A stretch of 64,000 nt of DNA from an uncultured Clostridia bacterium (GCA_947037025.1 CAMQSU010000002.1:45835-109834); one strand, 5' to 3'. Positions 1 through 11,879 are shown, numbered from the stretch's first letter. The notes: generated from the sequence alone by a model not told the origin. Numbers and translations are program-made.

Positions 1-1722
1 GACATACATGAAAAGTTAAATGTACCTGCAGTGGAGTTAGTATTTACAAAGCTTCACTCAGGTGCTAAGTTTGGCGGCGATAGTTCATATAATTATTCTG
101 GTGGTCTACATGGTGTAGGATCAGCAGTTACTAATGCGTTGTCAAGATGGCTTAATGTTACAGTATATAGAGATGATCAAGCGCACACAATGCAGTTCCA
201 TTCTCCGGAAGTGCAAGGCAAAGTCAGAAGTGGTATCAAGAAGAAAAACTTGACAGTTGCAGAGTGCAGAAAAGATAAGCGTGGAACAAAAGTTGACTTT
301 TTGCCAGATGACAGAGTGTTCGGCAAAAACAGACTTATATATGATATCATCAACAAAAGAATAAGAGAGCTTGCATTTTTGAACAACTCGCTAATAATTT
401 CATTAACCGATGAGCGAGAAGACGGCGATGTTTTAGAGGCAAGAAGTGTAAAATATCATTTTGATGGTGGGCTAGTTGATTTCGTACTATATCAAAATGA
501 AAGCAAGAAAGCAGTATATGAAACGCCAATTCATTTTGAAGGAATGCAAGATAAGCTAGGTGTAAAAATTGCTTTACAGCATACGGATGGCAATGAGAGT
601 TTGAGCAGTTTTGTAAACAACATCCCGACTACTGAAGGCGGAATACATGAGGCGAGCTTAAAGTTAGGACTTACAAGAGCGATGACGGATTTTGCTAAAA
701 CTAATGGAATGCTAAAAGATAAAGACAACACGCTAATTGGCGATGACTTTAGAGATGGACTTACTGTCGTAATGCTTGTCAACATGATTGACCCAGAGTT
801 TGAAGGTCAAACAAAATCGAAGTTAAGCAACGCATGGATTAAAAAGCCACTTGAGGAGTTAATCTATAATGGGCTATTAGATAGCATGAAAAAGTTGCCA
901 AAGCAAGTGCTTGTTGATATATATTCAAAAGCACTACTTGCAAGAAAAGAGCGTGAAAGATTGCAAAACAGCAAGGATGTAAATAAGCAGCTAAGAGAGA
1001 TATCAAGCAATAAGCTAATCGGAAAATTATCACCATGCTTAGGCAAGAATGCTAGCAAAAACGAAATTTTTATAGTTGAGGGTGACTCGGCTGGCGGTTC
1101 AGCGAAAAGTGGAAGAGATAGAAACACACAAGCGATTCTTCCGCTAAAAGGCAAGCCTCTTAATGTTGAGAAGGCGAAGCTTGATAGAGCGCTTGATAAC
1201 GAAGAAATCCGCACAATAATCAGTGCATTAGGCACCGGCGTGCACAAAAATTTCAATATAGATAATTTGAAGTATGATAAAGTAATAATCCTAGCGGATG
1301 CCGATCAAGACGGAGCACACATAAGGGCAATACTGTTGACATTTTTCTATCGCTACATGCGAGAGTTGATCACGGAAGGTCATGTATACATAGGAATGCC
1401 GCCATTATATAAGGTGGAAAACAAAGGCGAAATACATTATGTCTATGACGATGTAAAGTTACAAGAGTTGCTTGATAGTCTTAACGGCAAAAAAGTATTA
1501 CAACGTTACAAAGGATTAGGCGAGATGAACCCAGAACAACTATGGGAGACAACATTGAACCCAGAAAAACGAGCATTAATTAAAGTAATGGTAGATGATA
1601 TTGCTGATGCTGATAAACTTATTACAACGTTAATGGGTGACAATGCAAATGCTAGAAAAGAGTATATAAACAAGCACGCAAACTTTAATAAAGCAGATAA
1701 TTTTGATGAGATAGGAGGATAA
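1..1722 (+). CDS. parE: DNA topoisomerase IV subunit B (ParE-like), 5'-truncated by the window edge
   Basis: ATPase/TOPRIM subunit of a type IIA topoisomerase that works with the ParC-like subunit encoded next to it. The frame is open from base 1, so the N-terminal part of the ATPase domain lies outside the window; the GTG at 31 is internal. Visible are the end of the GHKL ATPase domain ([16 protein letters not shown]), the transducer domain, the TOPRIM motif [15 protein letters not shown] with the acidic DADQDGAHI, and the C-terminal [16 protein letters not shown] block. The tail [16 protein letters not shown] resembles ParE more than GyrB. The stop is followed 5 bases later by the parC GTG, with the parC ribosome binding site inside the end of this gene, so the pair is probably translationally coupled. 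GyrB and ParE are hard to separate without alignment. Confidence 0.85.
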   Translation, partial: DIHEKLNVPAVELVFTKLHSGAKFGGDSSYNYSGGLHGVGSAVTNALSRWLNVTVYRDDQAHTMQFHSPEVQGKVRSGIKKKNLTVAECRKDKRGTKVDFLPDDRVFGKNRLIYDIINKRIRELAFLNNSLIISLTDEREDGDVLEARSVKYHFDGGLVDFVLYQNESKKAVYETPIHFEGMQDKLGVKIALQHTDGNESLSSFVNNIPTTEGGIHEASLKLGLTRAMTDFAKTNGMLKDKDNTLIGDDFRDGLTVVMLVNMIDPEFEGQTKSKLSNAWIKKPLEELIYNGLLDSMKKLPKQVLVDIYSKALLARKERERLQNSKDVNKQLREISSNKLIGKLSPCLGKNASKNEIFIVEGDSAGGSAKSGRDRNTQAILPLKGKPLNVEKAKLDRALDNEEIRTIISALGTGVHKNFNIDNLKYDKVIILADADQDGAHIRAILLTFFYRYMRELITEGHVYIGMPPLYKVENKGEIHYVYDDVKLQELLDSLNGKKVLQRYKGLGEMNPEQLWETTLNPEKRALIKVMVDDIADADKLITTLMGDNANARKEYINKHANFNKADNFDEIGG

Positions 1723-1727
1723 TAATT

Positions 1728-4163
1728 GTGGCAAAAACAGAGAAGATATCGCAAGAAGTAATCCTTGAGAGCGACATAGCGGAAGTTATGCACAAGTCAA
1801 TGATGCCGTATTCTGAGTATGTAATATTAGATAGAGCATTACCACGAGTTGAGGATGGACTAAAGCCAGTACAAAGGCGAATATTATATACAATGATGGA
1901 GCTAGGAATCACTCCTGACAAACCTCACAAAAAAAGTGCAAGGATAGTCGGCGATTGTTTAGGAAAGTACCATCCGCATGGAGACAGTTCCGTGTATGGT
2001 GCGACGGTTAGGATGGCGCAGCACTTTAATATGAGTGGAATGCTAGTTGACGGACATGGCAATTTTGGCAGTGTAGATGGAGACCCACCGGCAGCGATGA
2101 GGTATACGGAAGTTAGACTTCAACCGCTTGCAATGGAAATGTTAAGAGATATAGATAAAGATACAGTCGATTGGGGCTTAAACTTTGACGATACACTAAA
2201 AGAGCCAAAAACCCTACCGGGAAGATACCCTAATTTGCTAGTAAATGGTGCATCGGGAATAGCAGTTGGACTTGCGACAAATATTCCTCCGCATAATATT
2301 ACTGAGGTAATTGACGGAGTATGTGCATATATTGACAATCCTAAAATGTCATTAGATAACATGATGGAGTACATTAAAGCACCAGATTTTCCAACGGGCG
2401 GAAGGCTTTTAGTCGGAGAAGATTTAAGGCGTGCATACGAAACAGGAAAAGGCAAAGTAACAGTGCGAGCTAAAGTGGAGATAGAAAAAGACGGGGACAA
2501 GCATTCTTTACTTATAACTGAATTACCTTTCCAAGTAAATAAAGCGGTCTTAGTCGAAAATATTGATAGATTAAGAGAATTCAAAAAGGAAGTATTTGGT
2601 AATATAGCGGATGTTATTGACGCATCAGATAGACAAGGAATGAGGATTATAATCAAGCTTAAGCGTGAGGCAAATCCTGTAAAAATACTTGAGTTATTAT
2701 ATAAACACACTTCACTATCACAAAATTTTAATATAAATATCGTTGCGATAGCAGAAGGAAAGCCACAGCAGTTAGGACTTTTAGACTTAGTAAAATATTA
2801 CGTAGTCTATCAAAAAAGCGTTATTTACAGACGCAGTCAATATGATTTAGCATTAGCAAAAGCGCGCGAGCATATTTTGCGAGGAATAATAATTGCGATA
2901 GATAACATTGATGAAGTTATCAAGATTATCCGCAGTTCTGCATCAGTGACAGATAGTAAAACAAAGCTAAGAGAAAGGTTTGGCATTTCTGAGAAACAAG
3001 CACAAGCGATACTAGATATTAGGCTTGCTAGGCTTGCGAAATTAGAGGTTAATAATCTTAGACAAGAAATTGCTGAGCTAGAGGAAAAAATAGCATTTTT
3101 GACTGAGATTGTCAAGAGTCCTAAAAGACAATTAAGTATTGTGAAGCAGGAGATTTTAGAGATACGCAAAAGGTTCAAAATGGAGCGACGTTCTCTAATT
3201 TTCATTGACGGAATAGAGCAAAAAGTACATGTATTTGATGTTAATAAAGTAGAAGAGAGATCAGGTATTGCGATACTTGCAAACTCAGGAAGCGTTAAAT
3301 TCCTATCGCAAAAAGCGTACAATATGGCAAATAAAGCTATCGAAGTTTGTACTTCTGATGATATTGTCAAGCGTGCAATCAACTGCAATAACTTGTCACC
3401 GATTTATGTATTTACATCAAAAGGTAATATATCTTCATTTAATATAGATAGTTTATCTGATGATAAATGGAGAAACAAAGGGACTAAAATGTCAAAGCTT
3501 GTGCCAGATCTTGCTAGTGATGATATTGTAGTTTCAATGTTTACTGAGGCGGAGCTGAAAGAGAATAATATACTTGCAATGACAAAAAATGGAATCCTGA
3601 AAGTATCGGCTGGAGCGGAGTACATCGTTGGTAAAAAAGTATATCAGGGTATTACTCTAAAGGGCGATGATGAAGTTATTTCATATGAGTCAATGCAGAC
3701 AGGCAAAAGCATATTGCTAGTATCAAGCGAAGGAATATCGTTAAATTTGGAATCAGATGTACCTATTCAAGGCAGAAAGGCAAGTGGAGTAATCGGTATG
3801 TCGCTTAAAGATAATGACAAAGTCGTATTTGCAAGCCAGATTGATGACGAAGGTGAAATTATTGTTGTAACAGATAAGGGCTTTGCAAAGAGAGTTATCT
3901 CAGGGCTTATAAAGACATCAGTCCGTAACAGAAAAGGCAATAAAATTCATGATTTTAATGATAAAAATGGAAGCAGAATAGCATTTGTTAGTCATGTTAA
4001 AAATCCTATCGAGTTTGCAATTATCGGGGAAAATAACGAAGTAACTAGCGTTAGCAGTGAAGATTGTAAGATCGAGAGCATGAACTCTCGTGGTAAGCTT
4101 ATTAAAAATATTGCAGGTGATATTAAGTGTATTTTATCACATAATATAATCGATCAAAAGTAA
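1728..4163 (+). CDS. parC: DNA topoisomerase IV subunit A (ParC/GyrA family)
   Basis: DNA breakage-reunion subunit of a type IIA topoisomerase, 811 residues. The N-terminal domain shows [19 protein letters not shown], the quinolone-region block [19 protein letters not shown] and the catalytic tyrosine in AAMRYTE (about Tyr126). A coiled-coil tower follows, then a C-terminal beta-pinwheel (about 490-811). No clear GyrA-box (QRRGGKG-like) is visible, which together with pairing to the ParE-like gene favours ParC over GyrA. It starts with GTG at 1728; AGGAGG at 1714-1719 lies in the end of parE with normal spacing. A strong hairpin terminator follows at 4191. Confidence in the family is very high; the ParC/GyrA choice is an inference. 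Confidence 0.88.
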   Translation: MAKTEKISQEVILESDIAEVMHKSMMPYSEYVILDRALPRVEDGLKPVQRRILYTMMELGITPDKPHKKSARIVGDCLGKYHPHGDSSVYGATVRMAQHFNMSGMLVDGHGNFGSVDGDPPAAMRYTEVRLQPLAMEMLRDIDKDTVDWGLNFDDTLKEPKTLPGRYPNLLVNGASGIAVGLATNIPPHNITEVIDGVCAYIDNPKMSLDNMMEYIKAPDFPTGGRLLVGEDLRRAYETGKGKVTVRAKVEIEKDGDKHSLLITELPFQVNKAVLVENIDRLREFKKEVFGNIADVIDASDRQGMRIIIKLKREANPVKILELLYKHTSLSQNFNINIVAIAEGKPQQLGLLDLVKYYVVYQKSVIYRRSQYDLALAKAREHILRGIIIAIDNIDEVIKIIRSSASVTDSKTKLRERFGISEKQAQAILDIRLARLAKLEVNNLRQEIAELEEKIAFLTEIVKSPKRQLSIVKQEILEIRKRFKMERRSLIFIDGIEQKVHVFDVNKVEERSGIAILANSGSVKFLSQKAYNMANKAIEVCTSDDIVKRAINCNNLSPIYVFTSKGNISSFNIDSLSDDKWRNKGTKMSKLVPDLASDDIVVSMFTEAELKENNILAMTKNGILKVSAGAEYIVGKKVYQGITLKGDDEVISYESMQTGKSILLVSSEGISLNLESDVPIQGRKASGVIGMSLKDNDKVVFASQIDDEGEIIVVTDKGFAKRVISGLIKTSVRNRKGNKIHDFNDKNGSRIAFVSHVKNPIEFAIIGENNEVTSVSSEDCKIESMNSRGKLIKNIAGDIKCILSHNIIDQK

Positions 4164-4190
4164 TATTACAATTTAATTTACAAAATAAAA

Positions 4191-4223
4191 AACATACGAG
4201 AGTTTGCACTCTCGTATGTTTTT
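4191..4223. terminator. Intrinsic terminator between convergent parC and the 4346-6850 gene
   Basis: Perfect 12-bp stem (4191-4202 with 4209-4220), 6-base loop, T-run on the plus strand and A-run upstream, so it can serve both convergent genes. Confidence 0.9.
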
Positions 4224-4345
4224 ATTTCGCAAGTTACTTCCAATTAATAACGCTTATAATTTAATTCAGGCTATATAAATTGATACTCACTTTTATTTAT
4301 ATTACAAATAGTCTATAAAAAACCGATATTTTCACCGAGCTTTTA

Positions 4346-6850
4346 CTACTCTTTATATTCATCAGCTTGTTTTTTAACCTTGTTACGCTTCATAAGAAAA
4401 AGCAGTAAACCAATTAATCCAAATGCAGCAATGCACGAGCAGGTAACAGATATTGCAATAATTTGACTTGGGGTAAGCCCAGCCTCTTGCAAGTTTTCAG
4501 TCAGCACATAACCAATTTGCTCTTTGTAGTTAACCCTTGTAAAAGTTGAATCTGGGTCATATTCGCCATAAATCTGAATATCTAAACCATCATCAATATC
4601 TTTGAATATAATCTCTGAAGATATGTCAGGCTTTGAATACAATTTTATTTTCTCGCCTACGTTCTTAGCCTTAGTTTTAAGGAAAACAATGCTAGATTCT
4701 GGCTGAGAAGGTGCAACATGGTCAATATACTTAGTCTGAATATAGCCAGTTTTTTTGGTGCCAGCCTCAGTGAACTCTATTTTATACCAGTCCCAAACCC
4801 CCTTATCTTTTGAAACAGCATCAGTAGCTGCAAGCATTGATAGAGTGGTAACTACTTGTTGAGATGCTAGAGTTGTAGTTTTAGGAGCGGTTACAGAAGG
4901 GTATGCAAATACGTCAGTTTTATTGAATGGAGACATGCTTGCTTCGTCCATATCAACATTACTAAAAGGTGCAGTAAGGTACGATTTAAGGACATATTCT
5001 TTAAGATTAGTTGTTGCATAAGTAACGTAATAATAATCACCAACTTCAGCAAGCAAAAGCACTGTCTCATTCTTTTTAAGTGATCTAGCAGTTTGAAGAT
5101 TGTCAGGTACAGTTAATGCTAGTGCATGATCAGAATTAACCATCGCAACTTGCATTACAGTCCAGTCAGTCGGAGGTGAGTAGCTTGAGTTTTCTATTGA
5201 AATAATTTCATCACTAGTAATCTTGTATAGTAAATGTTTATCTTTAGATACGATATACATTTCACCGTTATTTATATTAATTGTAGTGGAAATATTTCCG
5301 CTAACTGCAGTAGATTTAAGCAGTGTAATCGGATCGCTGTAGCTGCCGCCATCGCTACTATTAAAAGTACATTTTTTGACACTATTAGTGTCAGTCAAAT
5401 AAAGATTACCGATATAATCAAAATTATGAATACTGTCTGGAGAAGGGGATTTGTAACTTTTTACAAGTTGCATTGTCTCTAAATTATATTTAGCTATTTC
5501 CGCATCAGCACTTACAGGATTTATTGCATAAAGTAAATTTGTACCAAGCGGAACTACAATAGAAGTTATCGTAGATGTGCCAGAAATTTTATTTGCAACT
5601 TGATTGTTATTGTTGCTATCAATAATAATAATATCTGTTTTTGTTAGTGAAATGACATAGTCGCCATATGTTTCTAAATCAGCAGAATCTTTACTACCAG
5701 TAACGAGTTTCGCAGTATTTCCAGTAACTTCATAGACTAATTTATCCTCACCGATTATAAACACTTTGCCTGATTTTGTGACAGTAACTTTATTAGGAGC
5801 AATGTTTAGCGTAATTTTGCTAGTAACATTACTTACTGAGTTATGTATAATAATACGATTATTCTTATTGTCAGCAATATAAATTTCGTTGCCATGATAT
5901 GCAACATCGGTAGGAGAGTCTAATCTTTTCAATCCGTCACCGCTATCACCGTAATAATTCGATTCAACAAGTGTGGTAGTATCCAAAATTCGAACTTTAT
6001 TTTCAGCAGGAGCAGTTGCAAGTAAATTGCCATCAAAAACAGTAATACTTGTTGTACTAGGATTCAAAGTCTCGCTTGTCACTGGTTTTTTCTCATCTAT
6101 CTTATAACTACTGATATTTGTATTAGTCGCAATAAATGCAAGATTTCCAGATATGAAATAGTCAACGATATCATTAGTGGCAGTTAAAATCATAACAAAC
6201 ATAGTGTCAACAATTTTAAATATATCTCTGCCTGTAGCAACGTAAGTAATATTGTCAAAAGTGTGAATTTCAGCCAGTGATTCGGTATCGCCGCTAATAG
6301 TAGTAGAGCTTTTAGATACTAGGTTATTCCCTTTAATTTCGCAATTATGAAGAACATCATTAACAGTTACCATAAATGTAGAGCTACCACTAGAAATAGA
6401 TCTAGGAGTAGTGTCAACATCTCCGACCATAAGAGGCAAAGCTTTAATTACATTGGTTGAAATATCCATATGAACTAATTTTTTGCCGATAGCAGTTGCA
6501 GAAACTAGCATGATTAAATCATTACCAATCATAGCTATTTGAGATATATTATAGTCATTAGATAGATCAGCGCTAGTCGTTAAAATATTAGGGTAGTCAG
6601 TGCCAACCCCACCTTTATTTATGAATAAGTCTTTGTCATTTGCGACAACCAAAGTATCTCCAACACTAGCTGTTAGCTTTGGATCATTTAGACTCATATA
6701 ATATTCTTGGTCAGTAATAGTTTCTATTGTTGCCTCGCGACTTGATGCATTCTGATTATTTTCATTAGCAAAAGCAGTAGAAGCCGGCAGAGCGGAAAGC
6801 CCTGACGCCATCATAACACAGACAACAATTATAGTATAGATTTTATTCAT
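4346..6850 (-). CDS. Secreted, C-terminally membrane-anchored beta-propeller/SH3-like protein of unknown function
   Basis: 834 residues. An N-terminal signal peptide (hydrophobic IYTIIVVCVMMASGLSALPA, likely cleaved near AFA) precedes a long Ser/Thr/Asn/Asp-rich beta-rich region with NHL/YncE-like propeller blades (for example GNEIYIADNKNNRIIIHN at about residue 320). Toward the C-terminus are stretches resembling SH3b modules (about 590-640, 665-715, 730-790). A single membrane segment (about 800-823) is followed by a short basic tail (KRNKVKKQ), so the protein is probably anchored with its bulk outside the cell. ATG at 6850 has a GAGGG ribosome site and a good promoter (6881-6909). It is monocistronic and ends at the shared 4191 terminator. 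No enzyme motif was recognised; a role in surface binding or sensing is a guess. Confidence 0.85.
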   Translation of the reverse strand: MNKIYTIIVVCVMMASGLSALPASTAFANENNQNASSREATIETITDQEYYMSLNDPKLTASVGDTLVVANDKDLFINKGGVGTDYPNILTTSADLSNDYNISQIAMIGNDLIMLVSATAIGKKLVHMDISTNVIKALPLMVGDVDTTPRSISSGSSTFMVTVNDVLHNCEIKGNNLVSKSSTTISGDTESLAEIHTFDNITYVATGRDIFKIVDTMFVMILTATNDIVDYFISGNLAFIATNTNISSYKIDEKKPVTSETLNPSTTSITVFDGNLLATAPAENKVRILDTTTLVESNYYGDSGDGLKRLDSPTDVAYHGNEIYIADNKNNRIIIHNSVSNVTSKITLNIAPNKVTVTKSGKVFIIGEDKLVYEVTGNTAKLVTGSKDSADLETYGDYVISLTKTDIIIIDSNNNNQVANKISGTSTITSIVVPLGTNLLYAINPVSADAEIAKYNLETMQLVKSYKSPSPDSIHNFDYIGNLYLTDTNSVKKCTFNSSDGGSYSDPITLLKSTAVSGNISTTININNGEMYIVSKDKHLLYKITSDEIISIENSSYSPPTDWTVMQVAMVNSDHALALTVPDNLQTARSLKKNETVLLLAEVGDYYYVTYATTNLKEYVLKSYLTAPFSNVDMDEASMSPFNKTDVFAYPSVTAPKTTTLASQQVVTTLSMLAATDAVSKDKGVWDWYKIEFTEAGTKKTGYIQTKYIDHVAPSQPESSIVFLKTKAKNVGEKIKLYSKPDISSEIIFKDIDDGLDIQIYGEYDPDSTFTRVNYKEQIGYVLTENLQEAGLTPSQIIAISVTCSCIAAFGLIGLLLFLMKRNKVKKQADEYKE

Positions 6851-6880
6851 TTATTTTCCCTCGCGTACATTATTAGTTAT

Positions 6881-6909
6881 ATTATACAACAAAAGAGGAT
6901 AAATGTAAA
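6881..6909 (-). promoter_or_regulatory. Sigma-A-like promoter of the 4346-6850 gene
   Basis: On the minus strand, TTTACA (6904-6909), 17-base spacer, TATAAT (6881-6886), about 30 bases upstream of the ATG. Confidence 0.7.
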
Positions 6910-6937
6910 TGTTTTTTCGTGTAAATTGTTAATTGTC

Positions 6938-6966
6938 TTGCAACTCATGTGTTTTTATGGTACAAT
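6938..6966 (+). promoter_or_regulatory. Sigma-A-like promoter of the RpoA-CTD/WG gene
   Basis: TTGCAA (6938-6943), 17-base spacer, TACAAT (6961-6966). It is divergent from the promoter at 6881-6909. Confidence 0.6.
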
Positions 6967-7024
6967 ATATTTGATAACTAAGTAAATTAAACAAATATTA
7001 AATGATTAATTATAAGGAGTGGCT

Positions 7025-8338
7025 ATGTCAGATAATCAAACTAGCAGATTCAAATATATAGAAGACAGTTACGAGCCTAAGGGCGAAGCGGAACATTTCA
7101 ATAAGAAAATCGAGGGATTAGGGCTATCAATTGAGACAGCAGCAGCATTAGCTGAAGCAGGACTTTCAAGTGTTGGCGACCTTTGCCGTATTCAAATGCG
7201 ACACCTTTACCGTATAAAAGCTCTTAGGAAAAAGAATGTTTTTGAAGTGTTGAGAAAGCTGCAATCAATGCAGCTAGATTTTATGCGAGTACCAAAAGCA
7301 GACCCAGTTGAGGCGGAAGTTGCTGCATCTTCTGATGTTGCAGTGGCTAATGCTAATAAGCAAAATAACAATTTAAAAGCTGCTAAAAACAACCGCGAAG
7401 GAAATCAAAACAACCGTGATTGCAAACCAGTACAAAACAACCGTGATGGCAAGCCAGTGCAAAACAATCGTGACGGCAAGCCAGTGCAAAACAATCGTGA
7501 CGGCAAGCCAGTACAAAACAATCGTGATGGCAAGCCAGTACAAAACAATCGTGATGGCAAAAGTAATGTTGCAACGGATAAAAATAAAGCTAATAGCAAT
7601 GTGAAATCAGAGAGTAAATGGGGTAAGCCTAATGTTGCAACAGGCGGCAAGTCGCTTGAGAGCAAGTGGGGCAAGCCAAATATAGGAACGGGAGAAGGAA
7701 ATAACAATCAACCTCGCCGTGACAAGCATAATGATAGAGAGAAAAACAATCGCACAGGAGAAGGAAGTCGAGAGCGTCGTGAAAAGTTTGATACTAGAAG
7801 CGGTAAACCAGTAGTTGCAGCTAAGGGCAAGCAATCACCGCAAGACTTAGGCACATCTCCAACAGGGTATATTGTGAAAAACAGGATGCTAAAGGAAGAG
7901 CGTAGCAAAAGTATAGAGAAAAAAATAAGTGCAATACAACCACTGAAGAATGAGGATGGACTTTACAAGTTCTATCGTTCTGGAAAGTGGGGATATAAAG
8001 ATGAAAAAAGTGGCATAGTTATTGAGCCAACATATACAGAAGCATTTAATTTTCGAGAGGGAATGGCATGTGTGGAGCTTGATGAAAGATGCGGATTTAT
8101 CGACAAGAAAGGTGAATTTATCGTCAAAATCAAGTATGACAGTGCGTGCAGTTTTTCTGAAGGTTTAGCGGCAGTTACAGCTGGAGAAAAGTGTGCCTAT
8201 ATTGATAAAACGGGCGAGTTAGTTTTCCCGTTTGAATATCAAGCAGCAACTTCATTTGTAAATGACATAGCTCTAGTTAAAAAAGACGGCAAGTGGGGTT
8301 ATATGGATAGACACACTGGCGAGATAAGATTAAGATAG
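7025..8338 (+). CDS. RpoA-CTD-like domain + QNNRDGKPV tandem repeat + WG-repeat protein
   Basis: 437 residues, no signal peptide, probably cytoplasmic. Residues about 29-85 (GLGLSIETAAALAEAGLSSV through VLRKLQSM) match the helix-hairpin fold of the RNA polymerase alpha C-terminal domain. Residues about 128-179 are nearly six copies of the nonapeptide QNNRDGKPV, within a basic Asn/Lys/Arg-rich linker that runs to about 300. Residues about 310-437 form WG repeats (SGKWGYKDE, RCGFIDKKG, KCAYIDKTG, DGKWGYMDR). ATG at 7025 was chosen because AAGGAG (7014-7019) is correctly placed for it, while the in-frame GTG at 7019 overlaps that ribosome site. The gene stands alone between a promoter and a terminator. 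The domain set suggests nucleic-acid or RNA-polymerase contact plus a protein-binding platform; this is inference. Confidence 0.85.
   Translation: MSDNQTSRFKYIEDSYEPKGEAEHFNKKIEGLGLSIETAAALAEAGLSSVGDLCRIQMRHLYRIKALRKKNVFEVLRKLQSMQLDFMRVPKADPVEAEVAASSDVAVANANKQNNNLKAAKNNREGNQNNRDCKPVQNNRDGKPVQNNRDGKPVQNNRDGKPVQNNRDGKPVQNNRDGKSNVATDKNKANSNVKSESKWGKPNVATGGKSLESKWGKPNIGTGEGNNNQPRRDKHNDREKNNRTGEGSRERREKFDTRSGKPVVAAKGKQSPQDLGTSPTGYIVKNRMLKEERSKSIEKKISAIQPLKNEDGLYKFYRSGKWGYKDEKSGIVIEPTYTEAFNFREGMACVELDERCGFIDKKGEFIVKIKYDSACSFSEGLAAVTAGEKCAYIDKTGELVFPFEYQAATSFVNDIALVKKDGKWGYMDRHTGEIRLR
7406..7561 (+). repeat. 27-bp in-frame tandem repeat, about 5.8 copies
   Basis: Units start at 7406, 7433, 7460, 7487, 7514 and 7541 (last one partial) and encode QNNRDGKPV. 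Copies differ at only a few positions (C/T in AAC or AAT, GAC or GAT, final A/G; one Gly to Cys), indicating recent expansion or homogenisation. Confidence 0.95.
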
Positions 8339-8380
8339 TTTTTAATCATTAAACTATTTTAGTTAAAATAGCAATTAAAT

Positions 8381-8414
8381 AAAAAGCTAGCAAGAATAAC
8401 TTGATAGCTTTTTT
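8381..8414 (+). terminator. Intrinsic terminator of the RpoA-CTD/WG gene
   Basis: AAAAAGCTA and CAAG pair with CTTG and TAGCTTTTT around a 5-base loop, with one internal mismatch, followed by a T-run. Confidence 0.8.
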
Positions 8415-8461
8415 TATTGCTACAATTAGATTGATTAGACTGCTTGTTATTATTAGCAAAT

Positions 8462-8490
8462 TTGCTATTTTGTAAAATGTATGATATAAT
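8462..8490 (+). promoter_or_regulatory. Probable promoter of the 8521 membrane protein
   Basis: TTGCTA (8462-8467), 17-base spacer, TATAAT (8485-8490), 30 bases before the ATG. Confidence 0.5.
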
Positions 8491-8520
8491 AAATAATGAA
8501 CAATATTTTAGGGGAAAATT

Positions 8521-9897
8521 ATGTCAACAGATAATAATGATAATGAATGTCACTTAAATTCATATAATGAAAACAATCAAACTGATCCAAAAAAATCATC
8601 TGATAATTGCGGCAAATTGCATGTTGCAAGTCTAATAGATAGTGAAATCAGCGATGAAAATATGCGAAATAATGTCCATAATGATGATATTAGTCATGAG
8701 CATAATATAACCCAAATTAAGTTAAATAATGAAAGCCTATGCGAGCATGACAGCAAAAATAAAAGTCAATTGACGGCATATTATATTAAAGTTTCAGCCG
8801 TTATTGCGTGCGTTCTTGCAGCAATTGGAGTTTCGCTAATATGGCATGATAACCTATTATCCATGTTATTTACGATTGCAATGCCACTTTTTGCACTTAA
8901 TATAATAAGTTTCTTCAAAAAACAGTTGAAAAGTGATAATAATTATAAGTTTTTTAATTTGGTAGTAGAATTACCAAAGTCAAATATATTATACTTTATA
9001 TTAGGATATATATTTTCTGTAGTATATTTGATTGAAGTGGAAATGGATACAGTATTTAAGTTTGCATATATTGATTATGTAGTTTACTTTATGTCTATAC
9101 CATCAATCTTATACATGATAATTCAATCGGTCATGATAGATGAGAAAACTGAAATGAAAAGAGATGAAAGAAATTCACGTATAGAGAAGGAAAATGAGGA
9201 ATATGCTAGTAAAAAAAATGCTGAACATCAAGTTTCTGTAGACAAATTGAGTAGTAGGTATAAAATTTGCGCTGCATATTATAGTATGAGTTCATTAAAA
9301 AGGTATTACATTAAACAAGCAGTTATGCAATTGTTTTTTATAGTATTGTTTTTCTTTTTTATAATATTAGATGTGACAATATTTAGTAGTAGTTTGTTTT
9401 TGATATTTTGTATATCAGGAGCAGGTTTTATTAACAAAGATAAGGTGATTTATAATAGTAATGGTAAGCTAAAAGATTTGACCGATCTAGCTGCTAAATC
9501 AGCGATAATTTCTAATATAGTAATATCAATAATTTTTGCAATATTAATGAAAACATCTGTGGAGATCGCGAAAAGCATAGTTATTATAGTTATGTTAATA
9601 CCTAGTGTAATTTGTTCAATGATAAATTGGATAATTATAAATGACAAAGACTTCAGCCCAACTTCTACTCAGTCAATATTAGATGCGGGAGACTTGGCTG
9701 ATAGTGCAAATATGCAAAATGAAATCAATGAAGCAGGCGGTGAAGAAATTGTTAATGATGATAGCGTGACAATTAATGATGATGGAGAACCAATTAATGA
9801 TATTGATAATAGCGAAACAGATATTGATAATACTGAAATAGATATTGATGATAGTAAAACAATTGACGATAAAAAAATAAATAAAAGCAATAAATAA
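8521..9897 (+). CDS. Polytopic membrane protein of unknown function with acidic ends
   Basis: 458 residues; family not recognised. Residues 1-80 are hydrophilic and Asn/Asp/His-rich. About seven or eight membrane segments follow (near 83-130, 156-175, 185-207, 265-305, 326-345, 351-374), with a charged, probably helical cytoplasmic loop at about 208-255 (EKTEMKRDERNSRIEKENEE). The last 75 residues are Asp/Ile/Asn-rich with a loose repeat (DIDNSETDIDNTEIDIDD). AGGGG about 9 bases before ATG 8521 supports the start. The gene has its own promoter and a strong terminator. Acidic C-terminal tails also occur in other membrane proteins of this window. No transport or enzyme motif is visible. Confidence 0.8.
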   Translation: MSTDNNDNECHLNSYNENNQTDPKKSSDNCGKLHVASLIDSEISDENMRNNVHNDDISHEHNITQIKLNNESLCEHDSKNKSQLTAYYIKVSAVIACVLAAIGVSLIWHDNLLSMLFTIAMPLFALNIISFFKKQLKSDNNYKFFNLVVELPKSNILYFILGYIFSVVYLIEVEMDTVFKFAYIDYVVYFMSIPSILYMIIQSVMIDEKTEMKRDERNSRIEKENEEYASKKNAEHQVSVDKLSSRYKICAAYYSMSSLKRYYIKQAVMQLFFIVLFFFFIILDVTIFSSSLFLIFCISGAGFINKDKVIYNSNGKLKDLTDLAAKSAIISNIVISIIFAILMKTSVEIAKSIVIIVMLIPSVICSMINWIIINDKDFSPTSTQSILDAGDLADSANMQNEINEAGGEEIVNDDSVTINDDGEPINDIDNSETDIDNTEIDIDDSKTIDDKKINKSNK

Positions 9898-9923
9898 TCA
9901 AAATTTAATGCACTTAAGCATAA

Positions 9924-9960
9924 AAAAGCACCTAAACTTTGTAGTTTAGGTGCTTTTATT
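9924..9960. terminator. Strong bidirectional terminator between the 8521 gene and gdhA
   Basis: 15-bp perfect stem (9924-9938 with 9943-9957), TTGT loop, T-rich on both flanks. It can end both convergent transcripts. Confidence 0.92.
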
Positions 9961-10009
9961 TTATTAATAATGTTGTTTTTAGTAGTCACTGTGCATGTAT
10001 AAATTCGCT

Positions 10010-10080
10010 CCACGGCGTTCGTGGCGCTCCACAACGTTCGTGGCACTCCACGGCATTCCGTGACACGATGTTCGTGTCAC
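10010..10080. repeat. Cluster of short GC-richer palindromes downstream of gdhA
   Basis: Four consecutive hairpins: CCACG-N5-CGTGG (10010-10024), CCAC-N7-GTGG (10029-10043), CACGG-N4-CCGTG (10049-10062) and GTGACACG-N5-CGTGTCAC (10060-10080). The first three recur with about 19-base spacing as degenerate copies of one unit. A related half unit (ATTCCGTGG) occurs at 10117-10125. They lie in the probable 3' untranslated region of gdhA. Confidence 0.8.
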
Positions 10081-10125
10081 GCAAGTAAACTAACTATACC
10101 CAAATCAATATGCGGGATTCCGTGG

Positions 10126-11496
<1,371 letters not shown>

Positions 11497-11507
11497 TTAT
11501 TAATATA

Positions 11508-11536
11508 AGTATATCCTAATAATAATAATTGTGCAA
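11508..11536 (-). promoter_or_regulatory. gdhA promoter
   Basis: Minus strand: TTGCAC (11531-11536), 17-base spacer, TATACT (11508-11513). Confidence 0.7.
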
Positions 11537-11539
11537 TGA

Positions 11540-11879
11540 ATTTTGTGTAATTTATTGACGAAAAGAGTGATTTATTTTATATAGTTGTTATAACTACCGC
11601 TTATAATGCGATTTGCAAACGCGTAATATTGCGCACGTTAAGTAGTACTGTTAATATAATAAAATAAAATACAATAATATATATATATCATTATTACTAG
11701 CTGTACATTTGAGTGCAGATATGCAATTTACATGCATCTAAATTAATTTACGCAATGCTGATATCTACAATGTTTAATAGTAAACAAGCAAAGATGTTCG
11801 GTTTATGTATTATAAATAGCGCTATTTCAGCAAATTAAGGATACCTTTGCAAAAATGATAATAAATATAGTTGATATTA
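11540..11879. other. Intergenic stretch without recognisable gene
   Basis: AT-rich sequence between the gdhA promoter and the riboswitch promoter, including an (AT)n run near 11680-11690. No ORF with a ribosome site and no conserved RNA was recognised. Confidence 0.6.

Noticed and set aside
7383..7707. Minus-strand ORFs opposite the QNNRDGKPV repeat
   Set aside because: They are repeat-derived mirror frames with no ribosome site; the plus frame has domain homology on both sides.
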